Part shown: one piece after another, positions 11,161 through 24,300 of the stretch | Layout of the letters: every line of letters begins with the position of its first letter | Numbering within the stretch: the stretch's first letter is position 1 | Source of the DNA: Opisthocomus hoazin | Lineage: Eukaryota > Chordata > Aves > Opisthocomiformes > Opisthocomidae | Reading direction: 5' to 3' | DNA: 64,000 nt | Assembly: GCF_030867145.1 (NCBI RefSeq) | Contig: NC_134454.1 | Span: 44,654,320-44,718,319, forward strand | Made by a program: the position numbers and the translations under genes | Notes under the pieces: model-generated | Seen by the model: the letters and a program-made list of their open reading frames with translations, nothing else | Databases searched by the model: none | Told to the model about the DNA's origin: nothing

Positions 11161-11956
11161 AGAAAAAAACACCCACAATAAAAAGAATCTGATAATTTAA
11201 AAAAAAAAATATTGAAACAAACTTCATGACTTTTTTTGTGGGCCTGACTCATGATTTATGTATTGTTTTTATCGCTTGAGGTTGAAAGAGCTTGAAATAA
11301 TGTTGCCGTTCTAAAACTCCTTTTTGGTCTTGTCTAGTTAATCTATCTTACTTTTGGATAGAGACAGTCTTTTAACAGTTTTCTTTGTACTGTGATGCCC
11401 TGCTGTTAACAGATGCCTTCAGGTGTGACCATAATGTGAATGATAACAGTTTACAACTTTAAACCAAGGGAGTCAAATAAAATGATTCTTTTTTTCAGTA
11501 ACAAGGTTGTAATGGTGGCTGCCAAGTTCAGAGCATATTTCAGGCTTCCTTTGCTAAGCTCAGTTGCTCAACTTCTGTGTAAAAAGAAGCAGTCACTCCA
11601 TGAAATCAAATTTTCCTCTGAAAAAATCTAAAAAAACCCTAAATATGCACTCGCACTGTGTACACTTATTCTCATTATAATGCCATATTAAATTTTATTC
11701 ACTTTTCAGATAGTGTTGAGGGTTTATTTCTCTTGCACTGGGCCTTGAAAATCAAGGCAAGCTATATCTTCTTTCTTTTTCAGGTATTATCAATAAGAAG
11801 AAGAAATTGGGCTTCTTGGTTGCTCTTCTGCAACCCTATTGTTAGCAGAAAAACACCAAAACCTCAAGACAACCTGTATAACCTTGCAAGTTAGATCTCA
11901 TTGGGATCATTGAATAGCACCAGCAGCAGTTACTGTCTCTTGGATCCTGTTTGCAG

Positions 11957-12342
11957 AATCGCAGTGAGGTTGAGGTTGGAAGGGACATCTGGACGTCATG
12001 TGGTCCAACTCCCTGCTTAAGCAGGAGGCCCAAGACCATGTCTAGATAGCTTTTGAAGACCTCCCAAGGATGGAGACTCCAGCAGCTCTCTGGGCAACCT
12101 CTGCCAGTGCCCCCCTCACCCTCACAATAAAAAAGTGTGTTCTGATGTTCAGGAGAAACCTCCCCTGTTTCAGTCTGTGCCCATTGCCTCTGGTCCTGTC
12201 ACTGGACACCACTGGAAAGACCCTGGCTCTATCTACTTTGCACCCTACCTTCAGGTTTTTACCCACACAGATGAGATACGCCCCCAAGCCATCTCTTCTC
12301 CAGGCTGAACAGTCCCAGCTTGCTCAGCCTTTCCTCACATGT
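11957..12342 (-). mobile_element. CR1 LINE 3' fragment (reverse orientation)
   Basis: Read on the minus strand this is the last about 385 bp of a chicken-repeat-1 element. The 3' end lies at about 11957 (AACCTCAACCTCACTGCGATTC). On the plus strand one sees GGTTGGAAGGGACATCTGG, a GTCCAACTCC box and the CTCTGGGCAACCTCTGCCAGTG block, all CR1 hallmarks. It is truncated at its 5' side near 12342, as nearly all CR1 copies are. Confidence 0.88.
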
Positions 12343-12513
12343 TTTAGCAAAATGGATGTGCTGTCTGGTACAAACAGCTGAACGTGTCAAGCTTTTTCCA
12401 GCCGTGAGAAATGCTAAGCAACAGAGCCTGAAGTTCTGTGCTCTTTTAGCTGCCTGCCGTCAGCTTCAGCTTTAAACAAGTATATTACCAGCTTCTCTAT
12501 TTTGTACGATTTA

Positions 12514-12726
12514 CAACTGAGGAAGAATTTCTTCACTCTGAGGGTGACGGAGCACTGGAACAGGCTGCCTAGGGAGGTTGTGGAGTCTCCTTCTCTGGAG
12601 ATATTCAAGACCCACCTGGACAAGGTCCTCTACAGCCTACTGTAGGTGACTCTGCTTCGGCAGGAGGGTTGGACTAGATGACCCACAGAGGTACCTTCCA
12701 ACCCCTACCATTCTGTGATTCTGTGA
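12514..12726 (+). mobile_element. CR1 LINE 3' fragment (forward orientation)
   Basis: Begins near GAGGAAGAATTTCTTCACTC and continues through GGAACAGGCTGCCTAGGGAG and GGAGATATTCAAGACCCACC to the 3' end, with GGTTGGACTAGATGACC, CCTTCCAACCCCTACC and a tail of ATTCTGTG repeats. About 210 bp remain. It lies in opposite orientation to the neighbouring fragment, so the two can pair as an inverted repeat. Confidence 0.9.
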
Positions 12727-14250
12727 GGCAAGTTTTGCTGACTAACAGTGTAAAAACACACGAAATAAATAGATTTGGTAAGACAGAGCACATTATCTAC
12801 CCTTGACCATGCCGGCAATTGCCAGCACTGCGAAGGAAGGGTGCTGGATACTGTCACCCTCACACACCAAAAACCACCGCTCTCAGTCTCGGCAGCCAGC
12901 CAGCTTGACAGCAAAGCTGAGGATGACTCCAACCAGAAGACAGACTTTTGGGTTTTCATCAGAAAAACTCTCCCTCCTGCTGGGTCCCACGTTTTCTTGC
13001 TCCTCCTGCGCTCTTGCTACAGGGCAGGGCTGGGATCTGCTGTTTTTCCACACTCGCCCTCATTTTCTTCAGTGGTGTTCCCCCTCCCCGGATCTCGTGG
13101 CAGGCTGGACAATGAAGAAGAAGCAGCAATCGGGCTCCCGCAGTGGTTGCCCCGCATGGGCGTGTGTGAACCCGCAGGGCTGTCTCCAAGGCATCACCCC
13201 CGGGTCACACTCCCACGGACCGGCTGAGCATTGCTTCTCCGCCAGACAGCTGCGGGAACCCTCCCGCCGGCCACGGGGTTTCTCTCACGGCCGTGGCCAG
13301 GGAGGTCAGCGCAGTGGAACAGGACTGTGCCTGTCCTTCTGTCCTTACTGGTCATCGCCACACCGAGCACACCTAAAAAAGTTTCCATTATCATCACTTT
13401 CTGAAGTTAAATATGAGCTATGTACCTCTCTCTTTTCTTCCTGTTAATTTAGGGTCTGCATACAAAGTGGTCACAATAGGGCAGCTTTTGCATTCCTGAG
13501 CCCAGCACAGTGGTTCACAGAACCAGGAGGAAATAGGGAAACCCTGGGACTCCCTGTTTCCCCCATAAAGCCCCTGACTTCCAGAAAGTGACGCCTATGC
13601 TGAGGATACCTCTGGCAACCGCCCATATTCCTTTTAAAAGCTGAAGGCAGCCAGGAGTTTGGAAGCATGAAGGGAACCACGAATTGGAATGAAACTGCAG
13701 TGGCAGCAAACCAGGCACCAAACGGCATCAGCCTGGTTTATGCACTGCCCTATTGTCACACTTCATAATCGAACGTAGTCAGTATTCCACCATCTGAAGC
13801 CCTGCGTATATTGCAATGAGGTGCACCAAAGCTGTCGTTACTTTTTTTGGATACTGCTTCTTTAATCATTTCTGTTCGTGGCTTGGGTTATACATGAAAG
13901 TAACTTGAGCGTACTGTTGCAACAGGACTGTTTGCAAATGCATCAGCCTAAGCATGGGTTAAATTCTTGCAGACTCAGGACCTAAGCGTTTGTTCCATCA
14001 CACAGGTTTGGAGTGTGTTTAGCACTGTCCTGACAATTTTCTGACAAATCCGTAACAGACAGAAGGAGGTTAATAGCATCCCATCTGCAGTCAGAGAGTC
14101 TCAGATCCCTGCAATTAGATGTTATCATTGCATTTGTGCTTGTAAAACGTCTGAAGGATCCTATTATTTCATTCATTTGCAAACCTGCAAGTCTGGTTAA
14201 AATTAAATTAAAGTAAAAGCTGAATAAATATTTGTAATTTTACACAACAG
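12727..14250. other. Intergenic DNA, no gene seen
   Basis: A moderately GC-rich stretch (12.8-13.4 kb) carries a 214-codon plus-strand open frame starting at 12803, but it shows no domain, is Ser/Pro/Gly-rich and overlaps similar frames on other phases, as expected by chance. The remainder is unremarkable. Confidence 0.5.
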
Positions 14251-14253
14251 CTA

Positions 14254-14290
14254 GATGACGATGATGATAATAATAATGGTAGTAATAATG
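14254..14290. repeat. (GAT/AAT)n trinucleotide microsatellite
   Basis: GATGACGATGATGATAATAA followed by further AAT-type units with a TGGTAG interruption. A degenerate trinucleotide run of about 37 bp. Confidence 0.85.
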
Positions 14291-14394
14291 AACAAACGTG
14301 AAGGTTTTACACAGTGCTTTTTTTTTCCCAGAGCCAAAACTCTTGAAAAGAACATCTGCAACACTTGCAGGGAAAGCGGAAAAAATGAGTTTCA

Positions 14395-14700
14395 CATGGT
14401 GCGACTCGTGCACCCTCTCCCCTGCAGCTCACGCGCTCCCTCGGGTCTCCCGCTCTTCCTTCCGCCCCTGCGCGTGGCCATTCCCCCGCCACACGCAGAG
14501 GCACCAGCCTCTTCTGAGGCCACCGCGCTCTTACCAGAGTCACCCCGCTCCCTAGAGAAACACCGCAAATCCCCCCGGCTTCCTCGGTGAACTCACGGCC
14601 CACACGTCCCTACTCCTGCCTGTGCAGCTGGCTGACGCGCTGCGAGCGCTCCGCTTGCGAGGCACAGACCTCACACGGACGTTCAGGAAATTGAGAACCG
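14395..14700. other. Orphan CpG-rich block
   Basis: About 300 bp with clearly elevated GC and CpG (for example CGCTGCGAGCGCTCCGCTTGCG near 14638) between AT-rich flanks and 14 kb from the nearest confirmed promoter. On the minus strand it contains an exact donor-like GACTCTG|GTAAGAG with the exon side ending at 14535. It could be a promoter or first exon of a minus-strand transcript, or a decayed GC-rich insertion. No protein is recognisable. Confidence 0.4.
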
Positions 14701-14716
14701 AGTTTGCGGCTCGACT

Positions 14717-14763
14717 GAAAAAAAAGAAAACCCACCCCCCCCCCCCCAAAAAAAAAAAAAAAA
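14717..14763. repeat. Low-complexity A/C tract
   Basis: An A-rich run, then about 13 consecutive C, then about 16 consecutive A. Homopolymer lengths here may be sequencing-sensitive. Confidence 0.9.
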
Positions 14764-17700
14764 CCTAAGGGGGAAAATCAGGCATTTAGTGTGAATAATG
14801 TGAAGACTTGCGTTCAGCTTTCTCATTCAGGGCTCTCAGGCACCGAAACAGAAACACTTCACGCTCTCTTTTTGCATACTTGAGGCCACCCTTTGACAGA
14901 GTATAGCCCTGTCTGCACGACAGAACACGGGCCCGGCTCCTGTCGTTTATTCAACGTACAGAATACCCCAGAGTCCACACGCAGCCCTGCTGGCTGTGTG
15001 CAAGTCCTGTGGAACATCTTTGGCAGATGGCATACAACTGAAAATTAATGCCATTAATGCACAAACACACCTCAAACTTTCACGCCATTGTTTTGCAAAT
15101 AAACCTCCGGAAGTCTGTGAGAAACCACCATTAATTCTTCAGATCAAGTTTGCTGCCACGCCAAAACCTGTAATGCTTTTGCACCTCATTTCTAGTGCAA
15201 GAGGAACAAAACTTCACCATAATGCGGGGGCGTTTCAAGGATGCCTGTGAGCTGGAAAAGCCCCTTGCTTTGCTGAGCTGCAAGAGAGGGTTGCTTTGCC
15301 TCCATTCCTCCTGGCATGGTCCTAGGCAGTGCTGGCCGTCAGTGAGACGCTGGGGGAGAAGGCTGGGGCTGGCTGTGCCCTGCTGTGTGTCCCTGTGTCG
15401 CAGGGGCCCCGCAAGCCTGCGCTGCAGAGTCTCCTGCTGACAAGCGAAGGGCAGGAGTCAACGCCTCAGTCGCTTGTCTACAGCTGAGCATCTGCAGCTG
15501 GACTGTAGCAGGCAGACACGGCATGCACGCAGGCTGGCTTTGCCTGTTGGAGGGGTTTGGGGCCAGAAGGTGGGAATGTAGGAGACGTTGAGTTTATTTT
15601 AGGCAAGCGGAGGCTGGAAGTCTGGTCCCTGGTGCCACTTAACAAGGAGCGGTGCTCACAGTCTCAGAGGTAACAGCCTTCACGAAACATTTCGGTTCAT
15701 CTTCTGGCAATAAATTTGGATAATTTTGTTAAACTAGAGTTGCAGACAGCCCAAGGACATGCACTAAACCTGAAAACCATTTTCAAGAGTCTGAGTTAAC
15801 CATTTTGTAGCTGCTTAGGCCAGCTCAAGACGAGGAAAACATGCACGGAACAAAGAGAGAAACATAGCTTCTGAGGAAGATATGTATAACCAAACCACCT
15901 GGAACCCAAACCGAACGCTATCCCTTGAAATGAGTGTTCGTCTTTTATGATACAGCAAAAGGCAAATAAAAAGTAAGCCACTAGCAGCCTCAGCCGTACT
16001 TTGTCTGAGGCATAACAGGCGGGGTTGTTCAGCTTTGGTTTTTAATTTGCTGCTGGTCTTGAATCTACAGCAGGAGTAGCATCATGAGAATAAACAAATT
16101 ACTCTCCTTAACCAATTTAAAACAGTTTTGGCTGATTCACACAGTCTAGAGAGCAATGTTTAAGACATACCAGCAGCTGTGTAGTTCTAAAAATGCCTGA
16201 GATACCCACTGATACACGGAGCAGTGGGAGGCCAGACCCATTTGCACTCGTTTTCTGCTTAGTGCGTGAGACCAGACAGGCTTGTAGGTACCAACGTAAT
16301 GCCTTGCGTCGCTGAGGAGTGTATGTGGTATCCTAAGCAGAGCACGGCGCGGGGAGCCCATGTGCAGTTAGGCTCATTCACAGAGCTCCCCTGCTCTTTT
16401 AGGAACCACAGCGCTCTGCAACGTTCAGCCTCCCTGGTGGCCTGTGCTCCTTGTTTTGAGATCGCCAGCTGGTTGCTTTGAAATACATGTTTCAGTGACA
16501 GGTAAACAGCCCAGCTCAGCACATTTGATTGACCTGTTCCCACCACAGCGTACCGTCACACCAAGTGGAGAAGTCAGCCCCACATTCAACTTGCAACGAT
16601 CTCAGGTTTCCTTTTCGAGAAAGACCTCGTCGAAGGCCACCATGCATACAGCAGATCCCCCTCAGGTTCCACGGCAAAATAGTCCTAATGGACAACAGTT
16701 CCCCACGTATGGTTGCTTTTTGCACTCCCCGATTACCCAGTTCTTAATTCATTCAGCAGGGGGCTGCAGTCGTTCTGTATAATGCCAATTATTATTGGTT
16801 TTTAATCAGCGTGTGGTGGAGGCTAAGACCCTTCACTCTGCCAATTGCATCGTGTATCGGCCACTCCATTCCCTCCCATGATGGATGTCAGGTTCAGGAG
16901 CATTAGTGCCTCACTCATTCCATTTACTGTTTTAAAAGACTGGCTTTTTTCCAACAGTTTTCAATTTCTCCACTGCTCCGTTTTTTATTTTTCGTTGTGT
17001 CGACACTAATGGTTCAGAGAGCTCTTTGGCCAGTTCCTGGAAGTTATCGAGTCCTGCAGGTTTTTAAACATTTAAGTTTAATATCTGCCATTTAATATCC
17101 TCCCTAGTCACTTGCTAATGGAATAGAAGGTAATCATTGATGTATTCTTATACCCTTCACACATCCATCAAAGACTAAAACGCCTCTTCTACAGAGAAGC
17201 CCTTTCAGATTGTTTGTCTCCGCTGGTGGCCATCCCCATCACAGCTGGGTTCCTCAGGCAGTGTGAGGGCAGGGCTGAGGCCGTGCCAAACTGCCACCTT
17301 GAAGTCATATAGGAGAGGAGCCCTTAAGCCCCAAACTGATTTGTTTCACTTTTTTTGTGCTGTTTCCTGTGTCTCCTTATGTCGCTGCAGGCTCTCCTTG
17401 TGTACCCGAGGAGGGATGCATGCACCCCTCCATGCCACCACAAGGAAAGCAGCCGTGCTTTTGCGGTTACCACCAGGGAGCAAGCCAATGTCCTCGCAGA
17501 CTCTGCCTTGGCTCAGATTTTCCCGACCGCCTTGCCGTCTCCCCCAGGAGCCCACTCATGGATCAGGAAGCATTGCACTAAGCACTGGGTCAGGAGGGGA
17601 TTGTGGTCCCTGCCCCAAAGGAGAGCAGCGGAGCCTGGCTGGGTCTGACTGAGCAGCCTCATCAACGTGATGTCCCGCAGCCAAGAGGAGCAGTCCCAAG

Positions 17701-18204
17701 GAACTCATCAGGTCTCACCTTGCTGCAGGTACCTGGGTCAGCCTGGTTTAAAGTGGTCAGAGGAGAGTGATGGACAACACCAGGAGACTGCCAGAAGGCA
17801 GCAAGTCAAAATCGCATGCTACACAGGGTAGTGGTCTCCATAAAACCGCAGCCTGAAGTTGCATTTGGTACTTCTTTCTCCCTTCTTGCCTGTCTGCAGT
17901 CTCTGCTTCCCCCAAAATGACAATCCTCCCAAATGCCTTTTTTTTAAAAGATGAATTTGGATCAGATACAGGCTGAAACTAGCCATGCCCTCAAATGCAT
18001 CCTGGCTTCTGTCACCAAGATACGCAGACACTTTCAAAAACAGTGTCTGAAACAAGGAGGATTTCTACCTGAACCCGATTCCCCAAAGCTACAAAGATTC
18101 TGATTCTCCGAAGCTATAAACAAATACCATTGCTCTCAGACAATACAGAACAATTATCTCTAATTTTGGATAGTGGTTTTCATCATTGGATTTAAAAGGA
18201 GATA
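14764..18204. other. Intergenic DNA, no gene seen
   Basis: Unique sequence without recognisable repeats. A small palindromic pair of CCAAT boxes (CCAATTATTATTGG) occurs near 16787-16800. Open frames up to 129 codons at 17.2-17.7 kb have no family features. Confidence 0.5.
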
Positions 18205-18205
18205 A

Positions 18206-18335
18206 GCATTATTGTTATTCCTGTTTTACAGAGGGAAAAACTACAGTACAGAGAGGCCAAGAGGCTTATGGTCACTCATTTGTTGAGCAATGGAGATAGT
18301 AATCTGATTTCCAGTCAGATGATCTGGCCACTAAC
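18206..18335 (-). repeat. MIR SINE fragment (reverse orientation)
   Basis: The plus strand reads as the reverse complement of MIR in the right order over about 120 bp: TTATTCCTGTTTTACAGAGG, ACAGAGAGGCCAAGAGGCTT, TGGTCACTCATTTGTTGAGC, ATAGTAATCTGATTTCCAGT. These correspond to the family's ATTTTACAGATGAGGAAAC, CAGAGAGGTTAAGT, GGTCACACAGCTAG and GGATTCGAACCC blocks. It is well diverged, as expected for an amniote-age insertion. Confidence 0.75.
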
Positions 18336-21300
18336 TTACCTACAGAACTAACACTTATTTACAGAAACTTGTTTTCTGGTTGACGGTTCATGACCACACG
18401 GACAGGTAATCAACAGAGGAAATCACTATTTCTTTAAAAATGCCATCCATTTTTTTCTTCCTCTCTGTGCAAAGGTCTATGAGATCTGTGTTCTTACACT
18501 CAGACAACCTAACAGAGAGGATTCAAACAACCATCACAGATCCCCATGGAGTTCTATGGATTTTCCAATAGTACCTGACTATCTATTTAATTCAGCTTAC
18601 TTGTGAAAGAGAGATAAGCTTTTACTGTTAGTTAACTTCAGGTCCGCTGACGCACATTTCCAAAGCTGTTTGTGGTAGAAAAATCCTAAGGCTGGGTCTG
18701 ATAACAGAACAGCAACATACTGCTAACACACAGTGTGAGGAGCTGACGGTGCTAAAATGCATCCACTTCTAGACAGCAGCTTGAAGATTGCACGCTGTCT
18801 TTACCGTACAAAGAGCTGGTTAGGAAATGGTGCTTGCTGCTGACACTCCTGGCGGTGCGATGTCCATCACCGTCACTATTCTTGCTCTCAGAAAGCAGAT
18901 GGAGTACTCCAGCTCTGCGTGCTACGTATCTCTGCCGTCCCTGGGGATGGTAGTAGTGATCATCACCAACCCTCCAGGCGTGAAACTGTCAGTGATTTAA
19001 GCAGAAATTTGTCTCCCTGTTCCTAAAACACGGATTAAGGAAACCATATATTTCTACACTGAGGCCAGACTTCACTAGAAAACACCCAAAATGAAGTAAC
19101 AGGGGAAATAAAAGTTTCCTGAGATGTTTAAGCAGGACACAGAAGTGTAAATACTTACAGCTTTGAGGGCAAATTTTCCCTTTCATACTGTGATGCGAAT
19201 CGAAAACTATGTTCTTGATATCAGTTCATGCTTCAGTGGTGTAACTAGGAGCGAACTTCGTGGGCTACTAAGATCTATACATCAAACTTTATAAACAAGC
19301 TTTTTGCTTGAAACTGTCTGAATAGGCCGTGTTCTTTCCCCTGTGGCGCGATGCACAGCCCCGGACTCCAGCAGAGCTGTACCGCAGGACATACACCTAA
19401 TCTGTGTGCTTTGTGATTACCTAATCCCCTGCGAACTGTAAAACTGGCACTTACAGAAAAGTAGAAGTCTTCTGAAGCACATTTCAGCTCAGGTTTGTTT
19501 ACCAAACAGCTGTAAATGTAGGACTCATTTCATGTTTTATTTAATAATTTACATAACAAATGGAATTGTTCTCTGCAAACAGTAAATTTGCAAAGACAAG
19601 GCTGTGGGCTACATCCAGCAAAGACATCCACAGAACTTAAGTGCTGCAATGATTTCTAAACACTCGGTCCTTGGAAAAGGATCAATAGGTTTATGTTATA
19701 TCCTGCGGCTGCTGACAGAGTGTGCTGGAAGTCCTTGGTGCCGCAGACTGGCAATGCAAAATCACGGAGCCACAAAAAGCAAGCACCGAGCACGGAAAAC
19801 ATGTGAAATGTCATCCCACTCCAGGGGCTAAACCTGGGTCAGGGTTGCCAGAATCTACCAACCCGAGTCCTTTTCTGAAAAATGGTTCAACCTGGTGCAT
19901 CTTGGTGCAGCACTGAGATGACTAAGAGTACAGAGAACAACGTGAGAGCTAGGCCTAGGAAGAAGACCCGGGAGACTGAAAACCTGAGCTCTAGAGACTG
20001 CTGCAGAGGATGTCTCTGTGTATGATGTGAGAGGTGTTAGGCGAAGGACCAGCACTGGAGCTGCCTGGTTCCCTTACCAGCAGGCTGCTGTTGCGCCCGC
20101 TCCTGAATTCCCTCCCTCTTGTTCTTATTCTGGGTTAGGTATTGACGTCAAAGGACTTTTGGTACAGAAAATCACTTTTTCATCCCAGTCAGAGACAATC
20201 CATCACAAGAGCCAAGACTGAGGCAAAGGAAGGGGGGGGGGAACCAGTGCTGTAGAGAAACTACAGCCCCACAGCTGACCTGGGTACGCTTCGGGTAGGA
20301 GCTGCGGCCTGCCCTTGGCTCTATGAGGCTGAAGACTGCTCTTCGGGCATAGGCACTCGCTCCTGTGCAGACAGCACGGATGCCTCAGAGAGCCGGGTAG
20401 TTCTGTCTGCGGACACATCCCACGAAATGCCCGGGACGTCAGCCGAACGCAGAACTGCAGCGGGAGAAGCTAATTTCACAGAAGCAGAACCTTCAGTAAT
20501 TGCAAACAATACAGGATTAGCTGCATGTGTTTGCTTCAGAAGGACGTGGTCTGGAGGAAAGAAGGAGAGGAGAAATCAGATTTCACAAACAGGACTTGCA
20601 TTTTACAAAGAAGCCAGCAGCCCAGTCATGGGACTCGCCGTATTTAATAGGTAAATGAGAGAGACCTGTTCAGTGAGACTTTGTACAGCAGCACTCTCAA
20701 ATAATTATGCAGCGCTCCTGGCAGCCAGAAAGATGTGTTTTAGCTTGCACTTTGGCCTCTCTCACGCATCACGTTAGGGTGCTTTTGTCTCAACAAGCTC
20801 TCTTGCTTTACTGTCTTGGATCTAAACCAACGTATGGTGCAAGCAGGTTCAATTCCAGATCAGCCACTGCAGCCACGGATTTGGCATCCACCACCTGAAA
20901 TTGTTCTTTTCTCAGGCCTGTTCTTGCACAGCCCTGAGCACTGACTTCTCAATGATTGTAATGCAAGCTGAAAATCCTCAGCCTTTCTTCGGATTGGGCT
21001 TGAAATTATTAAAATTATCTTGAAACCACCAACCTGATCTGATGAGTAGGTTTCCTCCTCCTGATTTCAGGCTTGGGTATTAGCTTTTTGCTGATGACCA
21101 GATTATTGACTATGTTAGTAAGGCTTTCCACAATCCTGGGTATACAAACGAAACAGTTATGCTTTTGGAAGACATAATTAGAGGTTGTCACAGCTGTTAT
21201 AAAACTAATAGTATTTGCATTTTAGGCACACATGAAACAACTATATAATAATATTTTTTATTATAGGAAAGATTATAGAAATGGTTTTACTATAGGAAAG

Positions 21301-24300
21301 GATTCCTGTAATAATGCAATACTGGGTGCAATCAGATTCTGGCAGTGCTGGCATCCATTAGTCTAAAATATTTGAAATGTGGAGATGCTTATAGAATAAA
21401 ATGTTCCTATAAGATAGTAGTCATGTCAATTTGTCTTTCACAATACATCTGCTGACTTCATTTCTGCCAACTACATGGAAGCAGTGGTATAATAGTGTAC
21501 CTGTAATAGAAACCAGTGCAGTGTGCTAAGCACACTTTGAGCTCATGTGGATAACTGCTTTCCTGAGAGGAGATCTGACACCTCACCCCAAGCCAGGAAA
21601 CAAGCAGCCATCCTGCTAAGCGCTCAGCTTTGGTGGAAAAGCCATTTAGCAAGAAAAATATTAAATGTGTACTTTTTAGGACTGTGCAACTTTCATAGTT
21701 TTCACGCAATTGTTCAGTGATGAGAACATAACTGAACAAATAGTTAACTGACCAATATTTTTCTCTCTACTTGTCCAACAGTCTGTAAGCTACTGGGGGT
21801 AAATAGTTCACTAATGCAAGCTGCAACGGATGCCAATGGGACACCACTATAGGTACCAACAGTAACAGGGTGCCTGGGAAAAAATGGCTGGGGTTCTTTT
21901 TTTATCCGTATCAGGGATCTCGGTAAATTAAAGGGAGATTAGCTGCAGGTTAATACACCACCACCAAAAAAAAAAAACCAAAAAAAAAACCCAACCCCAA
22001 ACAGACAGGGAAGAGGATCACGTTGCATTGCTCTCACGGTGCTAAAAGCTTGGAAGGCTGGTGTAAAAGAAGCAGTGGGGAATTTCTGGGGAGTGTACAA
22101 CTGGCATGATGACTTTGTGCCACCCGCCTCTCTGGACTTTATTCTGCTAGGGGGCACATTAGAATAGGGGAAGAGATGAGAGGAAGTGTTTCCGGATTCC
22201 CAGCCGCACTGCACTACAGGCAATTGGCTTCTGTGAGAAACAGGTATTTCAGATTCTGAGAGGAAGCGTCTGCGTGTGACATTTCACGGAGGCGTCCCTC
22301 CAGGTGATTCCTGAAGCAGAGAGCCCTTCGCAAACTGTAATCCACCATACCAGGAAGAGCTGTGGGTGGTGAGCACCGAAGTGCCTCTGCAGACCTCCCT
22401 GCAGTCGTGGTTCAGACGAGCACCGGCGCCGTGCAGCGAAAGCTCACCCCACCGCAGTGGCCAACGCCCGCTGCTCACTTCGCCTTATTACTCACATCCT
22501 TAAATGTCCAGAGCACGAGCGGGCCAGAACGAGCAGGGCGTTTCTCCATCCTGCAGACCAGAGGATGTCCACCCCAGAGGCGTAAAAATGATGTAGTTGA
22601 GCATGTCCAGACACCTGAGGCCCCAGTGAGGGGAGAGGAAATCCTGGTGAAAGCACCGGGAGCTGAAAAGCAGTATGGGAAGGCAGAGAGCCCGTCTGCG
22701 CAGCGCCTGCATCCCGGTGTTGGACTGCCAGGTGCTGAACCAGGCCATCACGCCCCAGCCTGCCGCCGCTGCGGCTCTGCGCTCCGGCCTCACCACGCCA
22801 CACCCTGCACAAGCAGGCGTGCCACGCCAGCCCAGCGGCCATGGCAAGCCCCGCCACCATGGAAAGCCCCACCGCCACTGTGGGCCATATATCAGCACGG
22901 CACCAGGGAAGAAACCGCTGCCCTGCTGCCCGCTTGGTCCACCCCTGCACCGGCTTCAGCACTGCCATCCCCACCCCTGCAGGACCGCTGGGACAAAGCG
23001 AGCTGCGAAAACCACAGCGGAAAAGCCGTCTGAGGGTTGTGTGAGCCCTGCGCCCTTGGCACACTCTTCCTGCAGGGCAAAAACCAAGTTTTCTGTGAGG
23101 TTTAACCGAGCTGTAGGCACCACATGGGTCTTTCAATGTCATCACGATGGTCTGCTGCCTAAATCTGGATGTTGACATGTGGGACAAACATTGCATGTGA
23201 ACAAAATCACACCCTTTCCCTGGCAGCTAAATACCCAAATCTGTACTCTGCTCGTATATAAATATGTACGGCACTGTATGCGTAAGAAATATCTTGAAAA
23301 CAGATTGGAACATATGAGATTTTCTGAACTTTTTTCTGCATTGTAAGCCTTTAATGAGTAATAATTTAGCACTGAAATCAAGTAAAAGCTCACTTTTTTA
23401 CTTTGTCTACTGTGAAATGAGGACACAGAACAGGTACAGCCAGCAGGTAGACTCCCAGCTCTGAGCCCCACTTCTCGCTAGCAGACCATGTTATGAATCA
23501 CTGTTATCAACGCAGATAACCATAGGAGAGACAGCACAAGGCAGGGCTGCTCTCCTCATGCGACCCAGTCTCCTCGGGGATGCTTGGGAGGCAAGCGTAT
23601 GTTCCCTTCAGAAAACCAACCACTCGTGACAGAGTGAGGGGGTGTGACGATGATAGCTGTACTCTTATCACTGCAATTAGCAGCTTCAGGAAAGGTAGAT
23701 CTGTATCAGGCCTAGCTAGAATAGAGAGACATATTTTATACTGACAGACACCCCTTTGCCTGGGCCAGCGGTCTTTGAAGTTGCTAGAAAGACCGGGGAC
23801 TGGCTGGGGCTCCTGGTCTGGCCCCTTTGATCTCGGTGGCTCTCTCACCGGATGAGGCCGTGCATGGTTTGTGTCTCCAGAAATTTTCAACACTTTTGGC
23901 GGCCGCTAACACGAAGGCGTCCCGGGTGGCCTCACCCTTCCCCCCTGCTGGGGCCCAGCAGGGCTGGGGGTACCTCGGCAGTGAGGATGCAGCTCTGCAC
24001 CATCCTGGCACAAACCAGGACAAACGCTGTCCTTGAAGGTGCAGAATTCACCTTTATAGCAGCAGGTCTGCCACCCTCCTGGATGCTTTCTGGGAGGTGA
24101 TCTGGCTGGCGTGCACTGCTGGTGCTCTGCAAACTATTTTTACGTTCCTGGTCCTCACGCTCCTCTTATGTTCACAGACCGTCCCCTGCCACCAGCAGCC
24201 TTTTCAGATGGTGTTGCTGTTTTCTGCAGCCATTTCCCATGCCAGGGGTGTTGTCCGCTTAGCTGGGGCTGAGCTAGAGCCCTGCCCTGCCAGGGAGAGG

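Noticed and set aside
10884-11252. Minus-strand frames rich in Phe-Ile-Leu-Tyr
   Set aside because: Pure translation of the (TAAAA)n microsatellite, not membrane proteins.
12803-13447. 214-codon plus-strand frame next to the CR1 pair
   Set aside because: Ser/Pro-rich chance frame with competing frames; no motif, no promoter or splice sites that make sense.
22362-23196. 223- and 234-codon frames on opposite strands
   Set aside because: Mutually overlapping, no recognisable family, low-complexity Pro/Ala/His composition in GC-rich DNA.
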